From the NCBI GenBank assembly GCA_937874755.1, contig CALNBC010000037.1:1-12682 (forward strand): DNA of 12,682 nt, in the 5' to 3' direction. This document shows positions 1 through 6,979 of this stretch, in pieces. How positions within the stretch are numbered: position 1 is the stretch's first letter; every line of letters begins with the position of its first letter. The notes under the pieces are model-generated. The model was not told where the DNA came from. It worked only from the letters and a program-made list of their open reading frames with translations, and ran no database searches. This stretch comes from an uncultured Clostridia bacterium. GTDB lineage: Bacteria > Bacillota > Clostridia > Christensenellales > CALWSW01. A program made the position numbers and the translations under genes.

Positions 1-16
1 CCTATTACAGTATAAC

Positions 17-44
17 AAAAAAGCCGCCTGTAGGCGACTTTTTT
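17..44 (-). terminator. Intrinsic terminator of degV (bidirectional hairpin)
   Basis: The arms A6-G and C-T6 flank an inner CGCC/GGCG stem with one C/A mismatch and a TGTA loop (29-32). Read on the minus strand, the stem is followed by a T-run, about 60 bases after the degV stop. The A-run on the other side makes it equally plausible as a terminator for plus-strand transcription coming from the left edge. Confidence 0.75.
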
Positions 45-53
45 GACAGGCTG

Positions 54-90
54 CAGGCACTATCGCATCGATAGCGCCTGTTTTTTATTT
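54..90 (+). terminator. Intrinsic terminator for a plus-strand gene left of the window
   Basis: The stem pairs CAGGC-A-CTATCG with CGATAG-C-GCCTG (one A/C mismatch) around a CAT loop at 66-68. On the plus strand it is followed directly by six T (81-86) and more T-rich sequence. There is no T-run on the minus side, so it is oriented against degV and implies a convergent neighbour beyond position 1. The CAGGC arm occurs twice (47-51 and 54-58), so an alternative pairing is possible. Confidence 0.65.
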
Positions 91-104
91 TATTGCTTTG
101 CGCG

Positions 105-953
105 TTATTGCGCTTTTCTTATAAACAGTATCCCCAGGGTGTTCGGCCCGCAGTGGCTGGAAATCGTGCAGCCCGCGTTGGTGATTAGTATTTCGTCGAA
201 ATGCTGGTGCTCTTCGATGAATGAGCGCACATCTGATGTCATTTCGGGGGTGCAGTCGGTGTGGGTGATAAAGATTCTGCGTGTATCGATATCGGTTCTG
301 CCCTTGAGGCGGTCTTTGACGTACTTTTTCAGCGTCTTTTCGAAGGAGCCCTTGTACTTCTTGCCGACTTGCATGGCGCCGTCCTTTACCTCTATACAAG
401 GCTTAAGGCTAAGCAGGTTTGCGCCGGCGGCGGCTACGGCAGAGCATCGCCCGCCCTTTTTGAGGTAATCCAGCTTGTCTATCACAAAGCTTGCTTCCAC
501 CCTGTCTATGAGCTCTTCGAGCCTCTCGACTATCTCTTTCGGCTCCAGGCCCTGCTTTGCCATTATCGCCGCTTCTATTGTGATGTGCCCTATGCCCGTC
601 GAAAGGTTGCGAGAATCGACTGCATAGACGTTTTCGAAGTTTTGTGCGGCAAGCAAGGCGTTTTGGTGGCAGGCGGAAAAATCAGAGCTTATATTAATGT
701 GGATAACCGCATCGTATTTTGGTGAAAGCTCTGCGAACTTCTCGGCATAGTCCACGACGTTGACCGCGGAGGTGGAGCAAATCTCGCCCCCTGCGGCGAC
801 ATGATCGAAAATGTCCTGAGGGGTTATGTCCACCCCGTCTCTAAAGGATTGTCCGCCCTTGATTATATACAGGGGGAATATGCCTATATCGTACTTTTCT
901 ATGAGCTCAGCGGAGAGGTCGCAGGTACTATCTGCTGTAATTTTGATGTTCAT
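105..953 (-). CDS. DegV family fatty-acid-binding protein
   Basis: The 282-residue protein has full DegV length. The family binds a fatty acid between two domains; FakB members present it to the kinase FakA for phosphorylation, linking exogenous fatty acids to phospholipid synthesis in the cytoplasm. Visible signatures are DSTCDLS (8-14), the ligand-loop T61-S62 (here TSAV instead of the common TSQPS), a TGIGHITIEAA helix start (119-129), the FVIDKLDYLKKGGR block (156-169) and the C-terminal HCGPNTLGI (267-275), corresponding to the family's HxGPGTxG. The ATG is preceded in frame by a TAG stop, so no longer start is possible; GGAGG lies 14 bases upstream, rather far. It follows rsmA by 88 bases but has its own promoter and terminator, so it is probably a single-gene unit. 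No fakA is visible here, and FakB function is inferred from the family. Confidence 0.93.
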   Translation of the reverse strand: MNIKITADSTCDLSAELIEKYDIGIFPLYIIKGGQSFRDGVDITPQDIFDHVAAGGEICSTSAVNVVDYAEKFAELSPKYDAVIHINISSDFSACHQNALLAAQNFENVYAVDSRNLSTGIGHITIEAAIMAKQGLEPKEIVERLEELIDRVEASFVIDKLDYLKKGGRCSAVAAAGANLLSLKPCIEVKDGAMQVGKKYKGSFEKTLKKYVKDRLKGRTDIDTRRIFITHTDCTPEMTSDVRSFIEEHQHFDEILITNAGCTISSHCGPNTLGILFIRKAQ

Positions 954-1001
954 CTATCGGTTCACTGCCTCCGTCTTTTAAATTTGTAATCGTTGAGGGA
1001 A

Positions 1002-1030
1002 ATAATAGCAAATAATAACCTTTCGGTCAA
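1002..1030 (-). promoter_or_regulatory. Sigma-A-like promoter of degV
   Basis: On the minus strand TTGACC (1030-1025) and TATTAT (1007-1002) are separated by exactly 17 bases. They lie between the rsmA stop (1042) and the degV start (953). The match to the consensus and the spacing are good. It predicts a leader of roughly 40 bases. Confidence 0.62.
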
Positions 1031-1041
1031 GGCATTTGGCC

Positions 1042-1899
1042 TCAACCGTCAACTTGCGTGTACGCTCTGGCAATTTCGGCAAATTGCTCGAGGGAAAGCT
1101 CCTCGCCGCGGACGTTTTCGGGCAGATTGGCGGCTCTTATCAGCTGCTGCGCCCTGTCCTTGCCGATTCCCAAGCCTTGCGCCAGATTGTTCGCCAGGGT
1201 CTTTCGCCTCATAGCGAAGGCGGCGCGGGTGATTCGAAAAAAGTCCTCCACTTTGGGGACGGCAACCTTAGGCGGCCGCGCTGTAAGGCGGACGACCACG
1301 CTGTCCACCCCGGGAGGGGGCAAAAAGCAGCCCCTTGGAACCGAGAGTACAACTTGAACGTTCGTATAGTACTGCACTGCGATGGACAGCGAGCCGTAGC
1401 TCTTTGTGCCGGGGAAGGCGGCCATCCTGTCCGCCACCTCTTTTTGCACCAAGAAGCTCATAGATACATAGGGCAGACCGGATTCCAATATGCGCATGAT
1501 TATCGCAGTAGTGATGTAATACGGCAGATTCGCCGCCACTTTGAAGGAACCTCCCCCGAGTGCATGGTGCAATTCCGCAAGGTCGCACTTTAAGAAGTCG
1601 GCGTGGATAACCGTTATATTCTCTCTGCCCAGGAGAGTGGTCTCAAGTGCCTGGGCAAGCCCCGAGTCTATCTCCACCGCGACGACGCTGCCCGCCCTTT
1701 CGGACAGCTCCTGCGTCAGCGCTCCAAGACCCGGCCCTATCTCTAGTACCGCGTCGGCTTTCGTAACCTCTGCGGCGTCGGCGATTTTATTTATCATGTT
1801 TGTGTCGACCAGAAAATTCTGACCGAGCTGCTTGTTCGGCGACAGTCCGCGCTCCTTAAGCAGCGCCTTCACCGCTGCGGGTGAGCTAATGTCCTTCAT
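1042..1899 (-). CDS. rsmA: 16S rRNA (adenine(1518)-N(6)/adenine(1519)-N(6))-dimethyltransferase RsmA (KsgA)
   Basis: This is the SAM-dependent enzyme that dimethylates two adjacent adenines in the 3'-terminal hairpin of 16S rRNA during late small-subunit assembly; its loss gives kasugamycin resistance in bacteria. At 285 residues it has the usual length. Motifs are LGQNFL (25-30), the SAM-binding EIGPGLGALT (53-62), the acidic E76-I77-D78, D101 after strand 4, the catalytic NLPYYI (124-129) and FLPPPGVDSVVV (192-203). I chose the ATG at 1899 because MKDISSP followed by LGQNFLVDTN matches the start of Firmicutes KsgA. A TTG at 1965 would add 22 basic residues and overlap the pbp gene. The ribosome site at 1899 is weak (TGGGA). 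It lies 31 bases after pbp and probably shares its transcript. RNase M5 (rnmV), its usual Firmicutes neighbour, is not visible. Confidence 0.95.
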   Translation of the reverse strand: MKDISSPAAVKALLKERGLSPNKQLGQNFLVDTNMINKIADAAEVTKADAVLEIGPGLGALTQELSERAGSVVAVEIDSGLAQALETTLLGRENITVIHADFLKCDLAELHHALGGGSFKVAANLPYYITTAIIMRILESGLPYVSMSFLVQKEVADRMAAFPGTKSYGSLSIAVQYYTNVQVVLSVPRGCFLPPPGVDSVVVRLTARPPKVAVPKVEDFFRITRAAFAMRRKTLANNLAQGLGIGKDRAQQLIRAANLPENVRGEELSLEQFAEIARAYTQVDG

Positions 1900-1930
1900 A
1901 ATTCCCACAATCTGCGGCAACAGCCGCTTT

Positions 1931-4081
1931 TTATTCCGCGCCCTCAGTTTCTTGGGTGAGCGCAATGTCGCTCTTGTCGGTGTTTACTTCGTTGCGAAGG
2001 AGGTAGCGCGCAATTTGCATCTTGACTTCGCCGTAGCCCTCGGGAACTTCCAGCGTTATCATCAGCACCGTATCCTTGGGCGCTTCGTTCTTGTACACCG
2101 CCAGCCAACCTATTTCCCTGTTTTTATCGTTGCCTATTTCGGCGGTTCCGGTCTTCCCCGCCATCTCGAAGGGCGGTCTAAGCGACCTCGCGGTTCCCTC
2201 CGTCGTAACCGCGGCAAGCGCTTCTTCTATCACGCCCCGCGCCCCCGATGAGTATTCCGCCTTTTTGAAGAGCTGCGGCTCGGCGCTTTGAGAACAGACG
2301 TATTTGCTGCCGTCGACCACGCCGCGCTTGTCTATGACATACGGTCGGTACATCGCGCCGTCGTCATTGGACAAAGAGCAATACAGCATCGCCGCCTGAA
2401 GAGGCGTTATCAGCATTTCGCCCTGACCGTACCCGCTATCTGCCAAATATTTGATGTTAAACTCGGTGTTCTCTTTTTTTATTTGCGCCCTCCCCACAGG
2501 AAGGTCGAAGGGCACTTCATCGCCCCAGCCGAGCTTGTTCTCAAAGAATTCGAAGAACTTTTCCTGCCCGAGCTCCATAGCCGCCCAGGCAAAGTAGATA
2601 TTGTCCGAATAAATCATGGAGTTGTATAGGTCGTGCTCATCGTTGGGGACTTTGACGCGAGTTATCGCGGGGTACACCCAGTCCGGCCTGTCCGGACGCC
2701 ACTTATTGTCAGAAATCTGGTACGGGAAAACGGAATTCTTGTTTATCGCGTCGCCTTCCAGAGCGGCGAGGGCGGTGAACGGCTTTACTATGGATCCCGG
2801 CGGGTACCTGCCCGTTATGCAGCGGTTGAACAGTGGCTGGTGAGCCGTATCCGACAGCAGATAATTATAGTATTCCGGTGAAACTCCGGTCACAAACTGA
2901 TTCGGGTCTGCGGCGGGGAAGCTGACCATCACCTGCACCGCCCCGGTCTTGGGATCCATCTGCACGACGGATCCGCCCTGTTCGTCCATCAGATAGGCGG
3001 ACAGTAGGTCGTACGCTGCCTGCTGGTCGCGGGCATCTATAGTGAGCCAAAGGTCGTTTCCATCCACAGCGTTCACGGTGGGGATTATGTTGATCTTTCC
3101 GTTTTCGCCTAAAACATAAACCTCGTAGCCATCCTTGCCGCGAAGCTCTTCTTCGTAGGCGTACTCCAGACCCATCTTGCCTATATAGGAATCGCCGTTG
3201 TAGGTCTTTTCGTTTTCTGTTCCCGCAAAGGAGGCGAGCTCCTCCTCTGTAATCCTGCCGACATAACCGATGAGGTGGAAAAACACTTCGCCTAGGGGGT
3301 AGGTGCGGAATACCGTGAAGCTGGCATCGTCCACCCCTGCTCCCGTCAGCTCAAGAAAAGTCTGGCGGATCTCGTCTGAAAGTTCGCCCTTGCGCCACGA
3401 CTTTAATGCCACTATGTTCGCGGTGGTAGCGTCGAAGCACTTTTTAAGCTCCTCCGGCGTACTCTGAAGAATTGGCGCAGCTGCAATGCAGAAGAAATCG
3501 ACGTCCTCTATCATAGACCTGTCGGCGTAGGCAGTGCTGCCGGGGATGTTGCCCGCGAGCAGCGTTCCGTCGCTCGAGAATATCTCTCCCCGATTCGCCT
3601 TCACCACCCGGGAGTATACCGAATCGCCCCAAGTCATCTCGGGGAAAATCAGGGAAGGCGTCCATTCTATGCGCCACTCGCCGTCTTCCGAGTGGAGTGC
3701 CATGGTGTAGTTCTTGGTGATGTCGCCGTACGAGGCGGTGCGGTAAGTCGCTGTGTAGGTGAGGGTAGCGTACATCGCGCTCTGGGTGAAGCTGCTCTCG
3801 CCGATAAATAGCTCCTTTACGGAAAGCCCCGAGAATATGGCGCTGTATTTGTCTACGAACTCCTTTTCGGTGACCGTCTCTGCCGCAGCGTCGGTCAGAA
3901 GTGCGTACGCCGACTCGTAATCTCCGCCGTTTAGCAGCTCCATGAAACGAAGCGCGACGCCGTCCGGCTCAACGCCCGCCGACGCGCTCACACAGCCGGA
4001 AAGCGCAAGCAGCAACGCCAATAGCGCGCAGGCAACCGCCAGCGCAACCGCAGTACTTCGTTTTAATGACGCTTCTCTCAT
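1931..4081 (-). CDS. Class B penicillin-binding protein, MecA/PbpC-type lipoprotein transpeptidase
   Basis: The 716-residue D,D-transpeptidase cross-links peptidoglycan outside the membrane. In order: a basic N-terminus and hydrophobic segment (about 11-29) ending in lipobox L27-S-G-C30, so it is probably lipid-anchored rather than held by a transmembrane helix; an NTF2-like MecA_N domain (about 38-150, ending in the typical WRIEWTPSLIFPEM); a dimerisation/pedestal domain starting at RGEIFSSDGTLLA (164-176); and the transpeptidase domain (about 345-695). The active-site motifs are complete: S430-I-V-K433, S492-D-N494 and K643-T-G-T. The architecture is that of Bacillus PbpC (PBP3), enterococcal PBP5 and staphylococcal PBP2a, some of which have low beta-lactam affinity. 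Whether this one does cannot be told. GGAG lies 5 bases before the ATG. It heads a unit with rsmA and diverges from the 3D-domain gene. No BlaR/MecR or BlaI/MecI gene is visible. Confidence 0.9.
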   Translation of the reverse strand: MREASLKRSTAVALAVACALLALLLALSGCVSASAGVEPDGVALRFMELLNGGDYESAYALLTDAAAETVTEKEFVDKYSAIFSGLSVKELFIGESSFTQSAMYATLTYTATYRTASYGDITKNYTMALHSEDGEWRIEWTPSLIFPEMTWGDSVYSRVVKANRGEIFSSDGTLLAGNIPGSTAYADRSMIEDVDFFCIAAAPILQSTPEELKKCFDATTANIVALKSWRKGELSDEIRQTFLELTGAGVDDASFTVFRTYPLGEVFFHLIGYVGRITEEELASFAGTENEKTYNGDSYIGKMGLEYAYEEELRGKDGYEVYVLGENGKINIIPTVNAVDGNDLWLTIDARDQQAAYDLLSAYLMDEQGGSVVQMDPKTGAVQVMVSFPAADPNQFVTGVSPEYYNYLLSDTAHQPLFNRCITGRYPPGSIVKPFTALAALEGDAINKNSVFPYQISDNKWRPDRPDWVYPAITRVKVPNDEHDLYNSMIYSDNIYFAWAAMELGQEKFFEFFENKLGWGDEVPFDLPVGRAQIKKENTEFNIKYLADSGYGQGEMLITPLQAAMLYCSLSNDDGAMYRPYVIDKRGVVDGSKYVCSQSAEPQLFKKAEYSSGARGVIEEALAAVTTEGTARSLRPPFEMAGKTGTAEIGNDKNREIGWLAVYKNEAPKDTVLMITLEVPEGYGEVKMQIARYLLRNEVNTDKSDIALTQETEGAE

Positions 4082-4097
4082 GATTGCTCCGAATAAA

Positions 4098-4117
4098 CGA
4101 TGTTTGCCGATGTTTGC
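4098..4117. repeat. Perfect tandem 10-bp repeat in the pbp leader
   Basis: CGATGTTTGC occurs twice head to tail with no mismatch. It lies just downstream of the predicted pbp -10 element, about where bases +4 to +24 of the transcript would be, and upstream of the pbp ribosome site. This position suits an operator for a repressor or an RNA element, but no regulator is known. It does not resemble the TACA/TGTA dyad of BlaI/MecI. Confidence 0.6.
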
Positions 4118-4128
4118 ATCATATGGGT

Positions 4129-4157
4129 ATTATACCAGTTTTAGGCAACATGAGAAA
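4129..4157 (-). promoter_or_regulatory. Extended -10 promoter of pbp-rsmA
   Basis: On the minus strand TGG-TATAAT gives a perfect -10 (4134-4129) with an extended TGn. The hexamer 17 bases upstream (TTTCTC, 4157-4152) is a weak -35, as is common when the -10 is extended. The predicted leader is about 40 bases and contains the tandem 10-mer. Confidence 0.55.
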
Positions 4158-4285
4158 GACGTGCAGAATTTTGGCTCATTTTAGGGAAAGTGGGAAATAA
4201 TTGTGAAATTTAGGCATGAATGACTATATTATCCCATAGATAAATAGAATAATCAGGTATGTTTACCATAAATATGGGGGATGAT

Positions 4286-4314
4286 TTGATTCGCACCACG
4301 GGTCGTGATACAAT
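4286..4314 (+). promoter_or_regulatory. Promoter of the G5/3D-domain gene
   Basis: TTGATT (4286-4291) and TACAAT (4309-4314) are 17 bases apart, and TGA before the -10 gives an extended element. A CCATA-AA-TATGG inverted repeat (4266-4277) sits just upstream of the -35 and could bind an activator. The -10 overlaps a GTG at 4305, which therefore cannot be the start codon, supporting the downstream TTG. Confidence 0.65.
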
Positions 4315-4326
4315 GCAACGACCCCG

Positions 4327-4333
4327 AAAGGAG
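4327..4333 (+). promoter_or_regulatory. Ribosome binding site selecting the TTG start at 4344
   Basis: AAAGGAG ends 10 bases before TTG at 4344. The GTG at 4335 is only one base from it and cannot use it. No ATG is available in this part of the frame. Confidence 0.6.
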
Positions 4334-4343
4334 TGTGTTTTTA

Positions 4344-5303
4344 TTGAGAAAAAACCAACATATCGGGAGTTCCTCGCGCTGGATATGGCCGTTGTTATTC
4401 GCGCTGATAATTCTGTCGCTGTTATCCGGTGTCGCAGGGGCGACAGTGTATTACCCAGCTCAGCCCTTTGCCGCCCTTTCTGCGCCGTCTGTGACCACAA
4501 CTCCAGCACCGTACGAACAACAGTATAAGTCTCAAGATATGACCGTATACGTCGATTGCGCTTCCGGCTTTTACGAGCTAGAGATGCAGCAGGGCAACGT
4601 CGGAGCTGCACTTTCCTCCCTCGGGCTCAAATACGACGAGGACGACCGCGTTACCCCGGGTTTGCACGTGCTGCTTGAGGACGGCATTCGCATAGAAGCC
4701 ACCTCAGTCGAGACTCGCACCCGCACCGAAACCGAGGTCATCGAACACAAGACCAAAAAAAATAAGACCGATTCACTGGAAAAGGGCAAGACGGAAATAA
4801 GCCAAAAAGGCGAGGACGGCAGCGAGACTCTAGTTTATGAGGATACTTACATAGACGGAGAGCTGACGGACAGCGAACTAATCAAAAAAGAAGTCACTAA
4901 GGAAGCCGTCACCGAGGTCGTACTGGTGGGCACGAAGGTCGTAGACCCCGTAGTTTCCGTATCCGCCGAAATCTCCCTTCGCAACGACAACCGCAAGGAT
5001 CGCGACCCTCCCAAGGAGAGCGAAGTCGAGAAGGTCGTTTACGTCCAAGCGACGGCTTACACCCACACAGGCCACAAGACCGCAACCGGCGTGGTGCCCT
5101 ACGTCGGCATGATAGCCGTCAACCCCAAGCAGATACCCTATGGAACCCGACTGTACGTCGAGGGCTACGGGTACGGCGTCGCGGGGGATACGGGCGGCTT
5201 CCGCCACACCAGCCGATTCCAGATAGACCTGTTTATGGACACTTACGACGAATGTATGGACTGGGGCAGGAAGAACGACGTCAAGGTGTATATACTCGAC
5301 TGA
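4344..5303 (+). CDS. YabE-like membrane-anchored G5 and 3D domain protein
   Basis: From a TTG start the protein has 319 residues. It has a short basic N-terminus, a single hydrophobic anchor or signal segment (about 13-35), a Pro/Thr/Ala-rich linker (47-57), a ubiquitin-like DUF348 region (about 66-118, with DDRVTPG), a charged beta-rich G5 domain (about 119-205), a linker, and a C-terminal 3D domain (about 230-319). The 3D signature is present: QATAYTHTG with TATG (235-249), IPYGTRLYVEGYG, GDTGG (281-285) and IDLFMDT (294-300), including the conserved aspartates. Relatives include Bacillus YabE and YocH and the Rpf-type cell-wall proteins. The 3D fold resembles the MltA lytic transglycosylase core, so peptidoglycan binding or cleavage is likely but not proven. 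In Firmicutes yabE commonly lies beside rnmV and rsmA; here it is divergent from pbp. Its 3' end overlaps the convergent gene by 23 bases. Confidence 0.88.
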   Translation: MRKNQHIGSSSRWIWPLLFALIILSLLSGVAGATVYYPAQPFAALSAPSVTTTPAPYEQQYKSQDMTVYVDCASGFYELEMQQGNVGAALSSLGLKYDEDDRVTPGLHVLLEDGIRIEATSVETRTRTETEVIEHKTKKNKTDSLEKGKTEISQKGEDGSETLVYEDTYIDGELTDSELIKKEVTKEAVTEVVLVGTKVVDPVVSVSAEISLRNDNRKDRDPPKESEVEKVVYVQATAYTHTGHKTATGVVPYVGMIAVNPKQIPYGTRLYVEGYGYGVAGDTGGFRHTSRFQIDLFMDTYDECMDWGRKNDVKVYILD

Positions 5304-6243
5304 CCTTGTTCCTAAGCAGCAGGTGGAGCGCCCAGCAAAGCAGCGCGCAGATTGTTACCGCGCCTGTGAAGAATAGAGAGACTGTGAGCGCCACCCCCGA
5401 CGAGACCCCATAAGCCGCCAGCAGGGCGATAATCGTTCCGTCCCTCACGCCTATCCCGCCGACGGTTGGTATAGCCGTTGTGGCGATAAGAGGCAAGGCG
5501 TACACAAATATCCATTTCAAAAAGGACAGTTTTATGCCCAGCATGCTGCCGAAGGCGAAGTAGACGCCCGCGGTCAGCAAATCCCCCAAAATCCCCCAAG
5601 TGACCGACAACAGTACCCGCATGGGTCCTATGTTCAGCGAATCGACGGCAGCGGAAACCTTCTCCAGCCAGCCGTCGATTTTTTTACCCAGCGCGTTGCC
5701 AGTGTGCCGCGAGGATAACGCGAGTATGCGCGCCCTCACCCTCTTGTTCAAAAAGGCGAACACGCATAGTATTAGCGTCGTCGCCAAAGCGGCCAACAGC
5801 AGGTATGCGAGTGCGGAATACTTCGCGTCGCCCGCAAGCGCCATCAGCGGCAGCCAGACGCATATTATGGAAAGGGGCATGGTAAGCCTGTCCAGCAGTA
5901 TGGAAGCCGCCGCCGCATACCCCTTGCCCTTTCTGTGCAGCGCAGCGACCCTGTACGCATCCGAGAACAGTCCTCCCGCGGGCAACAAAAAAAGCGGCGA
6001 ACTGCCCAGTACGACTACGAACAGAGTCCAATAGTCGAACGCGGGGCAGAGCGCCCTCCACTTAGCTGTGTATACGGATTTGCCCGCAAAAAGGCAGGAG
6101 AAAGCCAGCAGCACGCTGGGCAGGCTTATCCGCCCTGAGGCTTCTATAAAAGCAGCCCAGTCGACATTCAGCGCCACCGCCGCGCAGATTGCCGCGGTGA
6201 CCAGCGACCAGGCGATTATGCTGGCTGTGCGCTTCTTGCTCAC
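5281..6243 (-). CDS. UPF0104 / lysylphosphatidylglycerol synthase transmembrane-region family protein
   Basis: This 320-residue polytopic membrane protein has about eight hydrophobic segments (near 8-26, 40-56, 72-90, 120-137, 143-164, 212-232, 245-260 and 267-309, the last probably two). Family marks are the PAGGLFSDAYR stretch (88-98), equivalent to the GG...GD..R motif, and PTVGGIGVRDG (259-269), equivalent to the PxxGGxGxRE motif. The family corresponds to the flippase-like N-terminal half of MprF without the lysyltransferase domain; relatives handle lipid or glycolipid substrates, so the substrate here is unknown. The start is uncertain: GTG at 6243 follows a weak AGTAGG, whereas TTG at 6267 has no ribosome site and is preceded directly by a stop. 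It is the last gene of the ATPase-RCK unit, 53 bases after the second RCK gene. No terminator is visible after it, and it overlaps the convergent 3D-domain gene by 23 bases. Confidence 0.82.
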   Translation of the reverse strand: MSKKRTASIIAWSLVTAAICAAVALNVDWAAFIEASGRISLPSVLLAFSCLFAGKSVYTAKWRALCPAFDYWTLFVVVLGSSPLFLLPAGGLFSDAYRVAALHRKGKGYAAAASILLDRLTMPLSIICVWLPLMALAGDAKYSALAYLLLAALATTLILCVFAFLNKRVRARILALSSRHTGNALGKKIDGWLEKVSAAVDSLNIGPMRVLLSVTWGILGDLLTAGVYFAFGSMLGIKLSFLKWIFVYALPLIATTAIPTVGGIGVRDGTIIALLAAYGVSSGVALTVSLFFTGAVTICALLCWALHLLLRNKVSRVYTP

Positions 6244-6296
6244 GCTGTTACCTACTTTAAGAAGCAATTAAGAGCTTGGACATTCGGGGCTTTTGC

Positions 6297-6962
6297 TCAT
6301 CTCAACCCAAAAAGCGCGTTCAGCTTGTTTGTCGAGTCCGAATCGGCAAATGCAAGTATATTGTCTCCGCTTAGTATGACGGTGTTGCCATGGGGGATTA
6401 TCACTTCTTTGCCTCTGTAAACGGCTATGAGCAACGCCTTTTCGGGTATATCCAGCCGGCTTATTTCTTTGCTTACAGCCTCGGATTGATCGTCTACACT
6501 TATCTGAATTATGGAATAATCGCCGCGATTCATCTTCATCAGTGTCAATATGTTTTTAAGGTCCATCTCCTCGACGACGATGTGCGCCATTAAATCGGCC
6601 TGATTCAACGCGACATCCACACCCATTTCGGCGTTGAACATCCATGCGTTTTTGGGGTTGTTGACTCGGGCGATAACGCGGGGCACTCCGAATTCATACT
6701 TGGCTATCGTCGACGCGACGAGGTTGGTTTCGTCTGCACCCGTAACTATTGCCGCGACGTCTGCATCTGCCATTTTGATCGATTCCAGAACGCTCGGGTC
6801 GGTTCCGCTGCCCTCTACGATGCAGTCCTGCGGGAGCTCCTTTTTTATTTTTTCTAATATCTCTTCCCTGTTTTCTATCAGTTTAACGGTACAATTATTT
6901 TTAATCAGCATATGCGCTATATACTGCCCGACTTGTCCCCCGCCGACAATTACGACTTTCAT
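6297..6962 (-). CDS. TrkA-family NAD-binding RCK protein (second of a pair)
   Basis: The 221-residue cytoplasmic protein has an N-terminal Rossmann RCK_N domain with GGGQVG (7-12) and an acidic E30 at the end of the second strand, as expected for NAD(H) binding. A C-terminal RCK_C domain (about 140-221) follows, with IIPHGNTVILSGDNILAF typical of that fold. Such proteins form the gating ring of Trk/Ktr K+ transporters, sensing nucleotides and, in several Firmicutes, c-di-AMP through RCK_C. The start is firm: GGAGG lies 7-8 bases before the ATG. It follows the first RCK gene by 17 bases, and the two proteins are clearly related but diverged. No TrkH/KtrB channel subunit is in the window, so its partner is unknown. 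It may act on a distant channel, or on the P-type ATPase encoded in the same unit; the latter is only inference. Confidence 0.93.
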   Translation of the reverse strand: MKVVIVGGGQVGQYIAHMLIKNNCTVKLIENREEILEKIKKELPQDCIVEGSGTDPSVLESIKMADADVAAIVTGADETNLVASTIAKYEFGVPRVIARVNNPKNAWMFNAEMGVDVALNQADLMAHIVVEEMDLKNILTLMKMNRGDYSIIQISVDDQSEAVSKEISRLDIPEKALLIAVYRGKEVIIPHGNTVILSGDNILAFADSDSTNKLNALFGLR

Positions 6963-6979
6963 GTGTTTTTCCTCCGCTT

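Noticed and set aside
1900..1965. TTG at 1965 as start of rsmA
   Set aside because: It would add 22 basic residues not found in KsgA and overlap the pbp gene; ATG at 1899 matches the family N-terminus.
4201..4230. Second plus-strand promoter (TTGTGA, 18 bases, TATATT)
   Set aside because: The match is modest, the region is AT-rich where such matches are frequent by chance, and a better promoter lies closer to the gene.
4305..4343. GTG at 4305 as start of the 3D-domain gene
   Set aside because: It falls within the -10 element and upstream of the only ribosome site. TTG at 4344 fits better and gives a normal short basic N-terminus before the hydrophobic segment.
4082..4343. BlaI/MecI operator or riboswitch in front of pbp
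   Set aside because: I searched for the TACA-TGTA dyad and for known riboswitch cores and found neither; the pbp leader is only about 40 bases.
6244..6267. TTG at 6267 as start of the UPF0104 gene
   Set aside because: It is preceded directly by a stop and has no ribosome site, so GTG at 6243 was preferred. The choice remains uncertain.
6268..6300. Ten-codon ATG frame overlapping the stop of the second RCK gene
   Set aside because: It is too short, has no ribosome site of its own and no recognisable peptide; not listed as a gene, only noted as a possible reinitiation relay.
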